A stretch of 64,000 nucleotides of DNA, from the NCBI RefSeq assembly GCF_040372045.1, contig NZ_BAABWH010000006.1, one strand, 5' to 3'. The notes beneath the pieces were generated by a model, which had not been told where the DNA came from, searched no databases, and was given only the letters and a program-made list of their open reading frames with translations. Positions within the stretch are counted from its first letter, which is position 1. Every line of letters begins with the position of its first letter. The stretch is from Thalassolituus sp006212115. Lineage in GTDB: Bacteria > Pseudomonadota > Gammaproteobacteria > Pseudomonadales > Oceanobacteraceae. The position numbers and the translations under genes are program-made. Below are positions 25,154-34,435 of the stretch, piece after piece.

Positions 25154-26068
25154 ATGACATCTGACTCCTCACAATGCTGCGGCTGCCAAAGTGACGAAGC
25201 GGGTTCACAGCCTTCAGGATCAAACCTGCAACCGGATAATACTTTTGTGACTCTGAATAACATAAGCGTCTTCGAAGTGCCTCAGATGGACTGTCCTTCT
25301 GAGGAGAACCTCATCCGCACGGCATTCGCAAGCTTTGGGGATGCCGTCGCCTTCGAGTTTGATACCCCCAAGCGGAAGGTGCGTATTTATCACTCCAATT
25401 TGCCGGAAAAGGTCGAAACGACCATGAAATCCGTGGGACTTGGCGCCCGCTGCCTATCGCTTGAACAGGTGGATGCTGAAAGCGCAAAAAAGAAGATACG
25501 AGAAGAGACAAAGATTAACGATTCACGAGAAGCCTGCGTGTTGAAGTGGTTGCTCGCAATTAATGCCATGATGTTTTTCTTTGAGCTTGCCGTGGGCATT
25601 GTGGCACAATCTGCGGGGCTAATCGCGGATTCACTGGATATGTTTGCCGATGCTGCGGTCTACATTGTAGCGCTCTATGCAGTGGGCAAAGCGGCGCAAG
25701 CCAAGCTTAAAGCCGCGCATTTATCCGGCTGGCTCGAAGCCGCCCTGGCAATGGGTCTTTTAATTGAAGTGGTCAGGCGCGCCTTTATGGGAAGTGAACC
25801 GGTCTCTCTGCTAATGATGGGGATTGGCAGTCTGGCATTAGTGGCTAACGCCGCGTGTCTCATGTTGATTTACCAGGTGCGAAATAATGGCACCCATATG
25901 AAGGCCAGTATGATTTTTTCGGCTAATGACGTGCTCGCCAACGCGGGGGTTATTCTTGCCGGAGGTCTGGTCGCGCTAACGGGATCGCAAATTCCGGATC
26001 TGGTCATTGGTGTTATTATTGGGCTTGTGGTGTTAAACGGTGCTCGACGTATTCTTATGTTAAGGTAG
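25154..26068 (+). CDS. Cation transporter with N-terminal HMA domain (HMA-CDF fusion)
   Basis: 304 residues from ATG 25154, which follows AAGG and clears the promoter. The N terminus is Cys-rich (SSQCCGCQ). Residues about 35-100 form a heavy-metal-associated fold with MDCPSEE, a single-Cys variant of the usual CxxC. The rest is a CDF transporter with about six helices; AGLIADSLDMFADA gives the TM2 Asp pair. In TM5 the usual His-x3-Asp is replaced by SANDVLANAG, which suggests a specialised subfamily. Probably moves Cd/Zn/Pb-type ions from the cytoplasm. Divergent from cadR. Confidence 0.85.
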   Translation: MTSDSSQCCGCQSDEAGSQPSGSNLQPDNTFVTLNNISVFEVPQMDCPSEENLIRTAFASFGDAVAFEFDTPKRKVRIYHSNLPEKVETTMKSVGLGARCLSLEQVDAESAKKKIREETKINDSREACVLKWLLAINAMMFFFELAVGIVAQSAGLIADSLDMFADAAVYIVALYAVGKAAQAKLKAAHLSGWLEAALAMGLLIEVVRRAFMGSEPVSLLMMGIGSLALVANAACLMLIYQVRNNGTHMKASMIFSANDVLANAGVILAGGLVALTGSQIPDLVIGVIIGLVVLNGARRILMLR

Positions 26069-26108
26069 TGTGATCGCCATGACTCAGAAAATAGATAAAT
26101 AGATTTCA

Positions 26109-26465
26109 ATGCTGAAACGTGTCCTGACATACTTTTTGCTTACGCTGGTTGTTTTGCAATCCGCGGTGGCCATGGGCGATGCACATCAGTTGCACCAGTC
26201 CGGCGCTGAGCACCTTGTATTTGATGATACCCATCTCCATGACGATGGACACGTTGCCGACGCTCAGGCTAATCACTCCAATTCATCCACGGCGGAAAAT
26301 TGGGATTGTCATCACTGCTGTCATTGTCATGGCCATCTTTGCGCTGCCGCTCTGATTGCCACCGAGCGTGTGCATTTGGCCAAGCATTCTTCTCCCGTAC
26401 CCGATTACGCTGAAAATACGTTCCCCGAAACCTACGAAACCTTCCTACGCCCTCCCAAAGCCTAA
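26109..26465 (+). CDS. Small exported Cys/His-rich protein, CzcI-like
   Basis: 118 residues. Signal peptide in residues 1-21 (VLTYFLLTLVVLQSAVA). The mature part is rich in His, Asp and Cys, with a dense cluster WDCHHCCHCHGHLC around residues 66-79, fit for metal binding in the periplasm. Position directly before czcC is that of CzcI/CopL-like accessory proteins. Exact role unknown. Confidence 0.75.
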   Translation: MLKRVLTYFLLTLVVLQSAVAMGDAHQLHQSGAEHLVFDDTHLHDDGHVADAQANHSNSSTAENWDCHHCCHCHGHLCAAALIATERVHLAKHSSPVPDYAENTFPETYETFLRPPKA

Positions 26466-26531
26466 GTCCCCTTAAGCAAGAAGAAGCAACACCCGCACGC
26501 GCGGAAACACGACTTAATTCAGGACTTTTTC

Positions 26532-27803
26532 ATGATAAATACCCTATTTTTCAGGTGTAAATGCACCTGGCTGTGGCTTGCGCTTCTACTATGCAGCACG
26601 GCGCCATCAGCGATTGCAGAAAACGTCGAGTCCACACTCTCGTTAAAAAAAGCACTGGCGTCGACGCTTGCGCAAAACCCTCAGCTGTACCAATACCGCT
26701 TCACCGCAGAAGCGTTGAGTGCCCAAAGGCAAACCGGTGCCTTGCGCCCGGCGCTAGCACTTGAGCTGGAGGTCGAAAACTTTGCTGGCTCGGGAGCCAA
26801 TGAAGGTTTTGATGCCGCCGAAACGACTCTTGCACTTTCTTCTGTGATTGAGCTTGGAGGCAAGCGCCAGGCACGCATGCGTTTCGCGGATGCCCGTATC
26901 AATCAAGCGGAATGGGAGCAACAAGCGGCGACTCTGGATACGCTCGGCAAGCTCACCGAAGTGTATATCGAAGGTTTATCGACCCAGGCAAACCTTAGAT
27001 TGGCAGAAGAGTCGTTGGCACTGTCCCAATCCATACTTAAAACCGTCAAAGCGCGCTCCGCGCGAGGGGCCACGGCTGAAGCGGAGGTGATGCGAGCGCA
27101 GGCGGCACTCACACGTTCTGAAATTCGTTTGGCGGCACTGCTAGAGCAGCTTGAACGTCAGAAAGTGTTACTCGCACGATTTTGGGGAGAAACAACGGCC
27201 GGCTTTCATTCATTAAGCGGTAGCCTGTTTGACTTCGGTGCCACACAAGATTTCGATCAGTTGTACACACGTGTTAAAAGCTCACCGGCCCTTCAAGTGC
27301 TCGCCAGTGAAGCCCGTATTCGCGATGCCGAAGTCACTCTGGCTCGTGCCAGTGGCCGCAGCGACTTAAGCTGGCGCGCAGGCATTAAACGTTTTGAAGA
27401 GACGGGTGATTCTGCATTCACTGCCGGTATCTCCATCCCCTTGTTCTCCGGTAAACGCCGCAGTGGCGACGTCAAAGCCGCGTTAGCCAATCGCAATGCC
27501 GTAGATTACGCCCAACAGGATTTGCTCCTAGTGTTGCACGCACGGCTTTTTGAAGCATGGTCGCTCAGAAAACAAAGTATCGCGGCGGCCAATCTTACCC
27601 AAAATGTCGCCATCCCCGCGTTGGAAAAAGCGCTCAAGCTCACCAACGAAGGTTTTGACAATGGGCGTTATCGCTATCTTGATCTCATCGCCGCCCAGGA
27701 AGAATTGCTTGCCAGTAAACAGGCGCTTATTGATGCCGCCACCACGGCGCTAATTAGCCAGGCCTTGATTGAACAGCTCACCGGCGAAGCCCTTAACCCC
27801 TAA
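26532..27803 (+). CDS. czcC: Outer-membrane efflux protein CzcC
   Basis: 423 residues, TolC-like outer-membrane factor of the tripartite efflux pump. N-terminal signal sequence (LWLALLLCSTAPSAIA) and two outer-membrane-factor repeats; the second ends NEGFDNGRYRYLDLIAAQEE. Long amphipathic helices contain GGKRQARMRFADAR. First of the czcCBA genes; 43 bp precede czcB. Confidence 0.93.
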   Translation: MINTLFFRCKCTWLWLALLLCSTAPSAIAENVESTLSLKKALASTLAQNPQLYQYRFTAEALSAQRQTGALRPALALELEVENFAGSGANEGFDAAETTLALSSVIELGGKRQARMRFADARINQAEWEQQAATLDTLGKLTEVYIEGLSTQANLRLAEESLALSQSILKTVKARSARGATAEAEVMRAQAALTRSEIRLAALLEQLERQKVLLARFWGETTAGFHSLSGSLFDFGATQDFDQLYTRVKSSPALQVLASEARIRDAEVTLARASGRSDLSWRAGIKRFEETGDSAFTAGISIPLFSGKRRSGDVKAALANRNAVDYAQQDLLLVLHARLFEAWSLRKQSIAAANLTQNVAIPALEKALKLTNEGFDNGRYRYLDLIAAQEELLASKQALIDAATTALISQALIEQLTGEALNP

Positions 27804-27846
27804 TTTTTGTTGGCCAGATCAGGTCTGGCCTCCGGAGTTTATATCG

Positions 27847-28854
27847 ATGAAGAATTATTACTTATTGGTTATTTCTAGTGTGTTTTTTCTCTCGAACACA
27901 CCCGCGTTTTCCGCAAGCGATCATAACCACGAACATGAAGCGTCCGAACAACACGCACCCCATCATGAAGAAGGTGACCATGACGAGCATGAAGATCATG
28001 TCGACCACGATGAAGACGGACATGATCACGATGAGCATGAGCACGGAGAAGAAAACAGCAGTCGTATTGAAGACAAAATGGCGAGTAAGGTGGGTATCGT
28101 TACCTCCGTATCCGGGCCGCAAGAGCTGCACCAAACGATCACCGTGTTCGGTTCCATTGTTTCAGCGCCGGAGCAAATGAGCCATGTGCGTGCGCGTTTT
28201 GAAGGCCTGGTCAAAACCGTCAAGGTCACACTGGGTGATCGCGTAAAAGCCGGCGACGTTTTGGCTAAAATTGAGTCGAACGAAAGCCTGAAAACCTACA
28301 CCATCCGTTCTCCCATTACGGGGCGTGTTGTCCAGCGTCATGCCAATACCGGTGAAGTGACCCAGGATCAGGTTTTATTTTCTATTGCCAACTTTGACAC
28401 GGTATGGGCGGAATTGCGTGTGTATCCCGCACAGCAATCTTCGGTCAGCGAAGGTCAGGCCGTCCACCTATTAACTGGCTCAGGCAGTGTGGCATCAACT
28501 GTAGATCATATTTTGCCGTCGATAGAATCACCGTATCAGCTGGCGCGTGTGAAACTCGCTAATGATAAGCAATCCTTGTCACCCGGCTTGATGACGGAAG
28601 CCCGTATTGAAGTGGGTCGTTTTTCAGTGGCTTTGGCCGTAGCGAAAGATGCCGTACAAACATTGGGCGGCCGCCAGGGCGTGTTTGTGAAACAAGGCGA
28701 GGAATATCGGTTTACGCCGCTGGTATTGGGCCGTAGTGATGACCATTTTTATGAGGTCGTTGAGGGGCTTGAAGCGGGCAGCGATTATGTCAGCCAAAAC
28801 AGTTACCTGATTAAAGCCGATATCGAAAAATCCGAAGCTGAACACGAACACTGA
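27847..28854 (+). CDS. czcB: Efflux RND periplasmic adaptor CzcB
   Basis: 335 residues from ATG 27847, chosen because a signal peptide (YYLLVISSVFFLSNTPAFS) begins there. An in-frame ATG further up lies within czcC. After the signal comes a His/Asp/Glu-rich stretch (about residues 24-72, with DHNHEHEASEQHAPHHEE) likely to bind Zn/Cd/Co. Then come the barrel-sandwich hybrid domain (VKVTLGDRVKAGDVLAKIES) and a membrane-proximal domain. Links CzcA to CzcC. 12 bp before czcA. Confidence 0.93.
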   Translation: MKNYYLLVISSVFFLSNTPAFSASDHNHEHEASEQHAPHHEEGDHDEHEDHVDHDEDGHDHDEHEHGEENSSRIEDKMASKVGIVTSVSGPQELHQTITVFGSIVSAPEQMSHVRARFEGLVKTVKVTLGDRVKAGDVLAKIESNESLKTYTIRSPITGRVVQRHANTGEVTQDQVLFSIANFDTVWAELRVYPAQQSSVSEGQAVHLLTGSGSVASTVDHILPSIESPYQLARVKLANDKQSLSPGLMTEARIEVGRFSVALAVAKDAVQTLGGRQGVFVKQGEEYRFTPLVLGRSDDHFYEVVEGLEAGSDYVSQNSYLIKADIEKSEAEHEH

Positions 28855-28866
28855 TCGAGGCACACT

Positions 28867-31800
28867 ATGATTGATTCTATTTTGCGCCTTGCGATAGAGC
28901 GGCGCTTACTCATTTTATGTTTTATTTTTGTCATTGTCGGTGTGGGCGTATGGAGCTACCAAAAGCTTCCCATTGATGCCGTACCCGATATCACCAACGT
29001 CCAGGTGCAAATCAATACCGCTGCACCAGGCTACTCACCACAGGAGTCCGAGCAACGCATTACCTACCCGGTAGAAACCGCATTGGCTGGTTTGCCGAAC
29101 CTGGCTTACACGCGCTCCTTGTCACGGTATGGCTTGTCTCAGGTCACCGTAGTATTTGAAGAAGGTACTGACATTTATTTTGCGCGCAACCTGATTAACG
29201 CTAGGCTCGGCGCGATTAAAAGTGTTTTGCCGCCCGGACTTGAACCGGAGATGGGCCCCATCTCGACCGGCTTGGGCGAGATTTTTATGTACACGGTACA
29301 GGCGAAAGCGGATGCGCGCATGGCCAATGGCGAACCCTATACAGCCACAGACTTGCGAGAAATTCAGGACTGGATTATCAAACCTCAGCTTGCGCAAGTA
29401 AAAGGCGTGATCGAGGTCAACAGCATTGGTGGTTACAACAAGCAATACCACGTCATGCCAGCCCCAGCAAAGCTGTTAATCTACAAAGTCAGTGTTGAGG
29501 ATGTGATGCAAGCGCTGCAAGCGAATAATGACAATCGCGGTGCCGGCTACATCGAACGCAACGGTCAACAACTGCTGGTGCGCTCACCCGGCCAGCTTGG
29601 CACGATTGAGGACATTGGCAATGTGATCATCGCTGAACACGACTCTGTTCCGATCAGGATGAAGGATGTCGCGGACATCAGCATTGGCAAAGAACTGCGC
29701 ACCGGCGCCGCGACACGGGATGGGGTGGAAACCGTGTTGGGCACCGCCATGATGTTAATCGGCGCCAATTCACGGACCGTGGCCCAGGATGTGGCTGCCA
29801 AGTTGGAGGATATTCAGGCCTCTTTGCCAGACGGTGTGATTGCCGAAGCGGTCTACGATCGCACTGCATTGGTGGACAAAGCCATTGCCACTGTTTCCAA
29901 GAATTTGTTGGAAGGCGCACTGTTGGTGATCGTTGTGCTGTTTCTTTTGCTGGGCAACTTCCGCGCTGCACTGATCACGGCAGCCGTGATTCCTTTATCC
30001 ATGTTGATGACCATCACCGGCATGGTAAAAACCGGTGTCTCCGCGAATTTAATGAGCCTCGGTGCTCTGGACTTTGGTCTGATTGTCGATGGTGCTGTGA
30101 TTATTGTGGAAAACTGTGTTCGACGTCTGGCAGAGAACCAACATGGCAATGGAAAGCAGGATTTACGTGAACGATTGAATACCGTATTCGACGCAACGTC
30201 GGAAGTGATTCGCCCGAGTTTGTTCGGTGTGGCCATTATCACCATCGTCTACATCCCGATTTTCAGTCTCACCGGTGTGGAAGGAAAAATGTTCCACCCG
30301 ATGGCCGCCACAGTCGTCATGGCTTTACTCTCGGCGATGGTGCTATCACTCACCGTTGTGCCGGCCGCTGTCGCTGTGTTCATGAACGGAAAAATCAGCG
30401 AGAAAGAAAGTGTGGTGATTGCCAAGGCAAAATCCGCCTATCAACCGCTACTGAAACTTGCACTTAGATTTCGCTACGTCGTGGTGGGTTTTGCGTCGGT
30501 GCTGGTGGTATTTTGTTTGTGGCTTGCCTCTACGTTGGGTTCGGAATTTATTCCGCAACTTAACGAAGGCGATATTGCGCTGCACGCCATGCGCATTCCA
30601 GGTACAGGGTTAGAGCAAGCCGTGGAAATGCAGGAAATACTGGAGCAGCGAATTGCCGCTTTTCCAGAAGTGGACAAGGTTTTTGCGCGTATTGGTACGG
30701 CGGAAGTCGCAACCGATCCTATGCCACCCAATGTTGCGGACAACTTTGTCATCCTCAAGCCACGAAGCGAGTGGCCGGATTCGTCCAAGACCAAAGCCGA
30801 ACTCGTTGAAGAGATGGAGCGTGCACTGGAGGAGTTGCCTGGCAACAACTATGAGTTTACCCAGCCGATTCAGATGCGTTTTAACGAATTGATTTCAGGG
30901 GTACGTGCCGATTTGGGGATAAAGATATTTGGTGATGATCTGGATCAACTGGTTCTGACGGCGAATGATGTCCTCAAAGTAGTGAATGCCATCGACGGCG
31001 CAGCCGATGCCCGTGTCGAACAAGTCACAGGCTTGCCCACACTTTCCGTCATTCCAAATCGCACAGCTTTGGGGCGTTACGGATTAAACGTAGCTGAATT
31101 GCAAGACTGGGTGTCCGCAGCCATCGGCGGTGAATCGGCCGGCATTATTTATGAGGGCGACCGCCGTTTTGAGCTGGTTGTACGATTACCCGAAACGACT
31201 CGCCGCGATATTGACCAACTGAAATTTCTGCCGGTGCCACTAAAAAACGGTGACTACGTTCCTCTGGAAGAAGTCGCAACCCTGGATATTTCACCCGCGC
31301 CTGCGCAAATCAGTCGAGAAAACGGTAAACGTAGAATCGTGGTTACGGCGAATGTGCGGGGTCGAGACTTGGGCAGCTTCGTCAAAGAAGTTCAAGAATC
31401 GATTCGTGAGAAAGCCGATATTCCCCCCGGCTATTGGCTGGATTACGGGGGCACTTTCGAACAATTGGAATCAGCCAGCCAGCGATTATCCATCGTCGTG
31501 CCGCTCACGCTCCTGGTGATTCTTGGAATATTGGTGATGGCATTTTCATCCTTTAAGGATGCGCTGATTATTTTCAGTGGTGTGCCGTTGGCGCTCACCG
31601 GCGGTGTGTTGTCGTTGTATTTGCGCGATATGCCGCTCTCTATTTCGGCGGGGATTGGCTTTATCGCACTTTCCGGGGTGGCGGTGCTCAATGGTTTGGT
31701 GATGCTCGCTTTTATTCGCCAGCTTTGGCATGAAACCGGGCAGTTAACTGAGTCCATTATCCAAGGCGCGATGATTCGCTTGCGCCCCGTGTTGATGACG

Positions 31801-31980
31801 GCACTGGTGGCGAGCCTTGGCTTTGTGCCGATGGCATTAAACACCGGCACCGGCGCTGAAGTACAGCGACCGCTCGCTACGGTCGTGATTGGTGGCATTA
31901 TTTCATCGACAATTTTGACGCTATTGGTACTACCGGTCTTGTATCAGTGGGTTCATCGCCGAGAGGAAAAAGCAGCTTAG
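28867..31980 (+). CDS. czcA: Heavy-metal efflux RND transporter CzcA
   Basis: 1037 residues, the proton-driven inner-membrane pump of the heavy-metal (HME) RND group. The N terminus carries RLLILCFIFVIVGVGVWSYQ, and the proton-relay helix reads DFGLIVDGAVIIVENCVRRL, with the DFG, two Asp and Glu of the Zn/Cd/Co class. PDITNVQVQINTAAPGYSPQ and the helix set near residues 340-520 and 860-1020 are family features. Exports divalent cations through CzcB and CzcC. A hairpin terminator follows. Confidence 0.95.
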   Translation: MIDSILRLAIERRLLILCFIFVIVGVGVWSYQKLPIDAVPDITNVQVQINTAAPGYSPQESEQRITYPVETALAGLPNLAYTRSLSRYGLSQVTVVFEEGTDIYFARNLINARLGAIKSVLPPGLEPEMGPISTGLGEIFMYTVQAKADARMANGEPYTATDLREIQDWIIKPQLAQVKGVIEVNSIGGYNKQYHVMPAPAKLLIYKVSVEDVMQALQANNDNRGAGYIERNGQQLLVRSPGQLGTIEDIGNVIIAEHDSVPIRMKDVADISIGKELRTGAATRDGVETVLGTAMMLIGANSRTVAQDVAAKLEDIQASLPDGVIAEAVYDRTALVDKAIATVSKNLLEGALLVIVVLFLLLGNFRAALITAAVIPLSMLMTITGMVKTGVSANLMSLGALDFGLIVDGAVIIVENCVRRLAENQHGNGKQDLRERLNTVFDATSEVIRPSLFGVAIITIVYIPIFSLTGVEGKMFHPMAATVVMALLSAMVLSLTVVPAAVAVFMNGKISEKESVVIAKAKSAYQPLLKLALRFRYVVVGFASVLVVFCLWLASTLGSEFIPQLNEGDIALHAMRIPGTGLEQAVEMQEILEQRIAAFPEVDKVFARIGTAEVATDPMPPNVADNFVILKPRSEWPDSSKTKAELVEEMERALEELPGNNYEFTQPIQMRFNELISGVRADLGIKIFGDDLDQLVLTANDVLKVVNAIDGAADARVEQVTGLPTLSVIPNRTALGRYGLNVAELQDWVSAAIGGESAGIIYEGDRRFELVVRLPETTRRDIDQLKFLPVPLKNGDYVPLEEVATLDISPAPAQISRENGKRRIVVTANVRGRDLGSFVKEVQESIREKADIPPGYWLDYGGTFEQLESASQRLSIVVPLTLLVILGILVMAFSSFKDALIIFSGVPLALTGGVLSLYLRDMPLSISAGIGFIALSGVAVLNGLVMLAFIRQLWHETGQLTESIIQGAMIRLRPVLMTALVASLGFVPMALNTGTGAEVQRPLATVVIGGIISSTILTLLVLPVLYQWVHRREEKAA

Positions 31981-32000
31981 GGTGTGCAACTTGGAGTCTT

Positions 32001-32027
32001 GGCCCCGGCGTATACCGGGGCCATTTT
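32001..32027 (+). terminator. Terminator after czcCBA
   Basis: Perfect 8-bp stem GGCCCCGG-CGTATA-CCGGGGCC followed by ATTTTC, 20 bases past the czcA stop. The T-run is short, so some read-through into the CDF gene is likely. Confidence 0.65.
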
Positions 32028-32060
32028 CAAATAATTTTTTATCATGACGCGGGAGGTCCC

Positions 32061-32936
32061 ATGCATTCTCATTCACACGATGATGAGAGCAACGCTCGAA
32101 TCGGTTGGGCATTTTTTCTGAATGTAGGCTTCACGATCATTGAGTTTATTGGCGGGGTATTAACCAATAGCACAGCAATCATGGCCGATGCTGTCCACGA
32201 TTTGGGAGATAGTTTATCGATTGGGCTAGCCTGGATATTGGCAAAACTTGGAAACAGGCCAGCGTCCCAAAATTTTTCATACGGTTATAAACGACTGTCA
32301 TTATTAGGCTCACTGATTAACGGCATCGTTCTGATTGCTGGTTCAGCCTGGGTACTGTACCAATCCATTCCGCGTTTATCCGATCCGGAAATGCCGGTGA
32401 CCGAAGGCATGCTGGCATTGTCGATTTTTGGTATTGCCGTGAACGGCTTTGCGGCATTCAAGCTCAGCAAAGGCAAGACCATGAATGAAAAAGTTCTCAA
32501 TTGGCATTTGCTTGAAGACGTGCTCGGATGGGTGGCCGTTTTTGTTGTGTCGATCGTACTTATGTTTGTTGAATGGCCTATCCTGGACCCGATTCTGGCC
32601 ATCGGATTTACCCTTTTTATATTGTTCAACGTATTACGTAATGTCGGTTCTACCTTAAAACTATTTTTGCAGGGTGTACCCGACAAAAACCTCGCTAAAA
32701 AAATTGAAAGCAAACTCAAATCGATCCCGGAGTTTCAAAGTTTTCACCATTTGCACTTGTGGTCACTTGATGGAGAGCATCATGTACTTACAGTGCATAT
32801 TGAGCTAAATGCCAGTGTGTCGCTGGAAGATCAAAGAACTCTAAAGCAACGCTTGTCTCAGGAGCTGTCTGAATTCGATTTGAGTCATACCACGGTCGAA
32901 TTTGAATTAGACAACGAGCATTGTCGAGATCAGTAG
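32061..32936 (+). CDS. czcD: Cation diffusion facilitator, CzcD-like
   Basis: 291 residues from ATG 32061, four bases after a GGGAGG ribosome site. His-rich start MHSHSHDD. Metal site in TM2 is MADAVHDLGDSLSIG, and TM5 has HLLEDVLGWVAVFV (the classical His-x3-Asp). The C-terminal cytoplasmic domain is ferredoxin-like (HHLHLWSLDGEHHVLTVHI). Zn/Cd/Co:H+ antiporter from cytoplasm to periplasm. Last cargo gene before the resolution-associated gene. Confidence 0.93.
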   Translation: MHSHSHDDESNARIGWAFFLNVGFTIIEFIGGVLTNSTAIMADAVHDLGDSLSIGLAWILAKLGNRPASQNFSYGYKRLSLLGSLINGIVLIAGSAWVLYQSIPRLSDPEMPVTEGMLALSIFGIAVNGFAAFKLSKGKTMNEKVLNWHLLEDVLGWVAVFVVSIVLMFVEWPILDPILAIGFTLFILFNVLRNVGSTLKLFLQGVPDKNLAKKIESKLKSIPEFQSFHHLHLWSLDGEHHVLTVHIELNASVSLEDQRTLKQRLSQELSEFDLSHTTVEFELDNEHCRDQ

Positions 32937-33061
32937 GGTGACACGCAAATGTACAGTTTTTTGTACCAGAACGAGCAAAATTCACCATAACCTAAAATAA
33001 GTCTTGATTATCTTATGTTACTTTAGTGCTGTCATTTCCCACTTCAAGCGTATAAGGTAGT

Positions 33062-33073
33062 ATGTATATACAT
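33062..33073. promoter_or_regulatory. Palindrome upstream of the KfrA/TnpT-like gene
   Basis: Perfect 12-bp palindrome ATGTATATACAT, 40 bases before the start codon, followed by a looser GGTAT...ATACC repeat. KfrA-type proteins repress their own promoters, so this may be the autoregulatory operator. No direct evidence. Confidence 0.35.
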
Positions 33074-33112
33074 GGTATGTAATACAGTACGAAATATACC
33101 GAGAGGTGAGTT

Positions 33113-34117
33113 ATGGCAAGAGGTGGCATCAATAAGGCGCTGGTATCCAACGCACGCGAAACCCTGATCAGCCGGGGCGAAAACCCCTCCATTGACGCAA
33201 TACGAGTAGAGCTGGGCAATACCGGTTCAAAGTCTACTATTCATCGCTATTTACGCGAGATCGAAGAAGAAGCATCAGCTCGATTGGATGATGAGACTCT
33301 ACTCAGCCAGCCTATAAAAGAGCTTGTCGGACGCCTTGCCTCAGTGCTCCGCCAGGAGGCTCAGTCCCTGGTGGAAGAACACCAAACCAAAAATCAAAGC
33401 CAGGTGAGGTCGCTAACCGATCGCCTTCAAGAACTCGAAAACTCGCTTGGCAACACAAATAACACTTTAGAAGCAAAAGAGCGTGAACTGAAAGTCGTGC
33501 TCTCCGACCTTGATGCCAGCAAAGCTTCTGAAGAAACCTTGAAAGCAAATGCCTCCAAAGCCAATCAAGCCAACGAAAAGCTTCAAGCACTGTTAGCCGA
33601 GAAGCAGGCTCAGATTGAATCACTGGAAGAAAAGCATCGTCACAACCGCGAGGCGATGGAGCATTACCGGCAATCCGTTAAGGATCAACGTGAGCAGGAT
33701 CAGCGAAAACATGAGCACCAAGTACAGCAATTACAAGCTGAAATCAGGACCTTAAATCAAACACTTTCTGTTAAGCAGGGTGATATTACGCAATTGAACA
33801 ATGACAACGGAAGATTGGCAGCTGAGCTTGGCGCCACACAGAAAACGGTTGCAAAACTAGAAGCTGAGCAACGCAAACTAACAACAAATCTGGATCTGAA
33901 AACAGAAGAAACTGATTCGCTTCAAACTCAACTTTCCGAGCTTAAAGATCAATCAGAGGAAATCGATAAACTTAAAAAGCTGAATGAAGAGCTGCTAGTC
34001 TGGAAAGCCGAAGCGCTTGTGTCGATTGGCAAGCTCGAAACGGAAATATCAATTAAGACAGATATGATGAATCGCTTGCTGGCCGAAAAAGGTAAAACGC
34101 CGGAAGCCAGTGGGTGA
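33113..34117 (+). CDS. KfrA/TnpT-like DNA-binding coiled-coil protein
   Basis: 334 residues. The N-terminal KfrA-type helix-turn-helix domain (MARGGINKALVSNARETLIS, then GNTGSKSTIHRYLREIEEE) is followed by a continuous coiled coil from about residue 90 to 320, rich in Glu, Lys and Gln. Length and architecture match TnpT of Tn4651-type transposons, the partner that binds the recombination site and stimulates the tyrosine recombinase. Plasmid KfrA is the alternative relative. Strong ribosome site GAGAGGTGAG. It lies at the opposite end of the transposon from the recombinase gene. Confidence 0.82.
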   Translation: MARGGINKALVSNARETLISRGENPSIDAIRVELGNTGSKSTIHRYLREIEEEASARLDDETLLSQPIKELVGRLASVLRQEAQSLVEEHQTKNQSQVRSLTDRLQELENSLGNTNNTLEAKERELKVVLSDLDASKASEETLKANASKANQANEKLQALLAEKQAQIESLEEKHRHNREAMEHYRQSVKDQREQDQRKHEHQVQQLQAEIRTLNQTLSVKQGDITQLNNDNGRLAAELGATQKTVAKLEAEQRKLTTNLDLKTEETDSLQTQLSELKDQSEEIDKLKKLNEELLVWKAEALVSIGKLETEISIKTDMMNRLLAEKGKTPEASG

Positions 34118-34435
34118 CCTGCTGCTCTCAGGCTCAGTAGGGTATTTGCTCTTATCGCAGGCCACCTAAGGCGCTTCGCAGACCTTATTGCTGTTTTACG
34201 ACAGAGAAGGCTCATACCCGGTCGGCTCAGTGATTTTAGCCCAAATAGCGGGTGGAAATCGATAGCAGATGTCAGCGTTATATCGAATTACGCATATCAT
34301 GCGTAATTGCGCGTAATTTCCAAAAATTCGAGTGGCGCTAGGGGTTTGCATTCGAAGCGGCTAAATTTGGACGTTTTACCGGCACCTAAAGACTGAGCTT
34401 GGATATTTACAATAAAAACAGCGGGTTAGGCTAAC
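34118..34435. other. Non-coding right arm of the transposon
   Basis: No gene seen. It holds the candidate recombination site at 34286-34318; the rest shows no other structure that I can support. Confidence 0.5.
34286..34318. other. Candidate internal recombination site (res/IRS) of the transposon
   Basis: Inverted arms AATTACGCAT (34286-34295) and ATGCGTAATT (34299-34308), followed after two bases by a direct repeat of GCGTAATT (34311-34318). Eight-base arms around a 7-base centre plus an extra direct repeat resemble the core-and-accessory layout of tyrosine-recombinase resolution sites such as Tn4430 IRS. It is inside the transposon, about 170 bp past the KfrA/TnpT-like gene. Confidence 0.45.
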
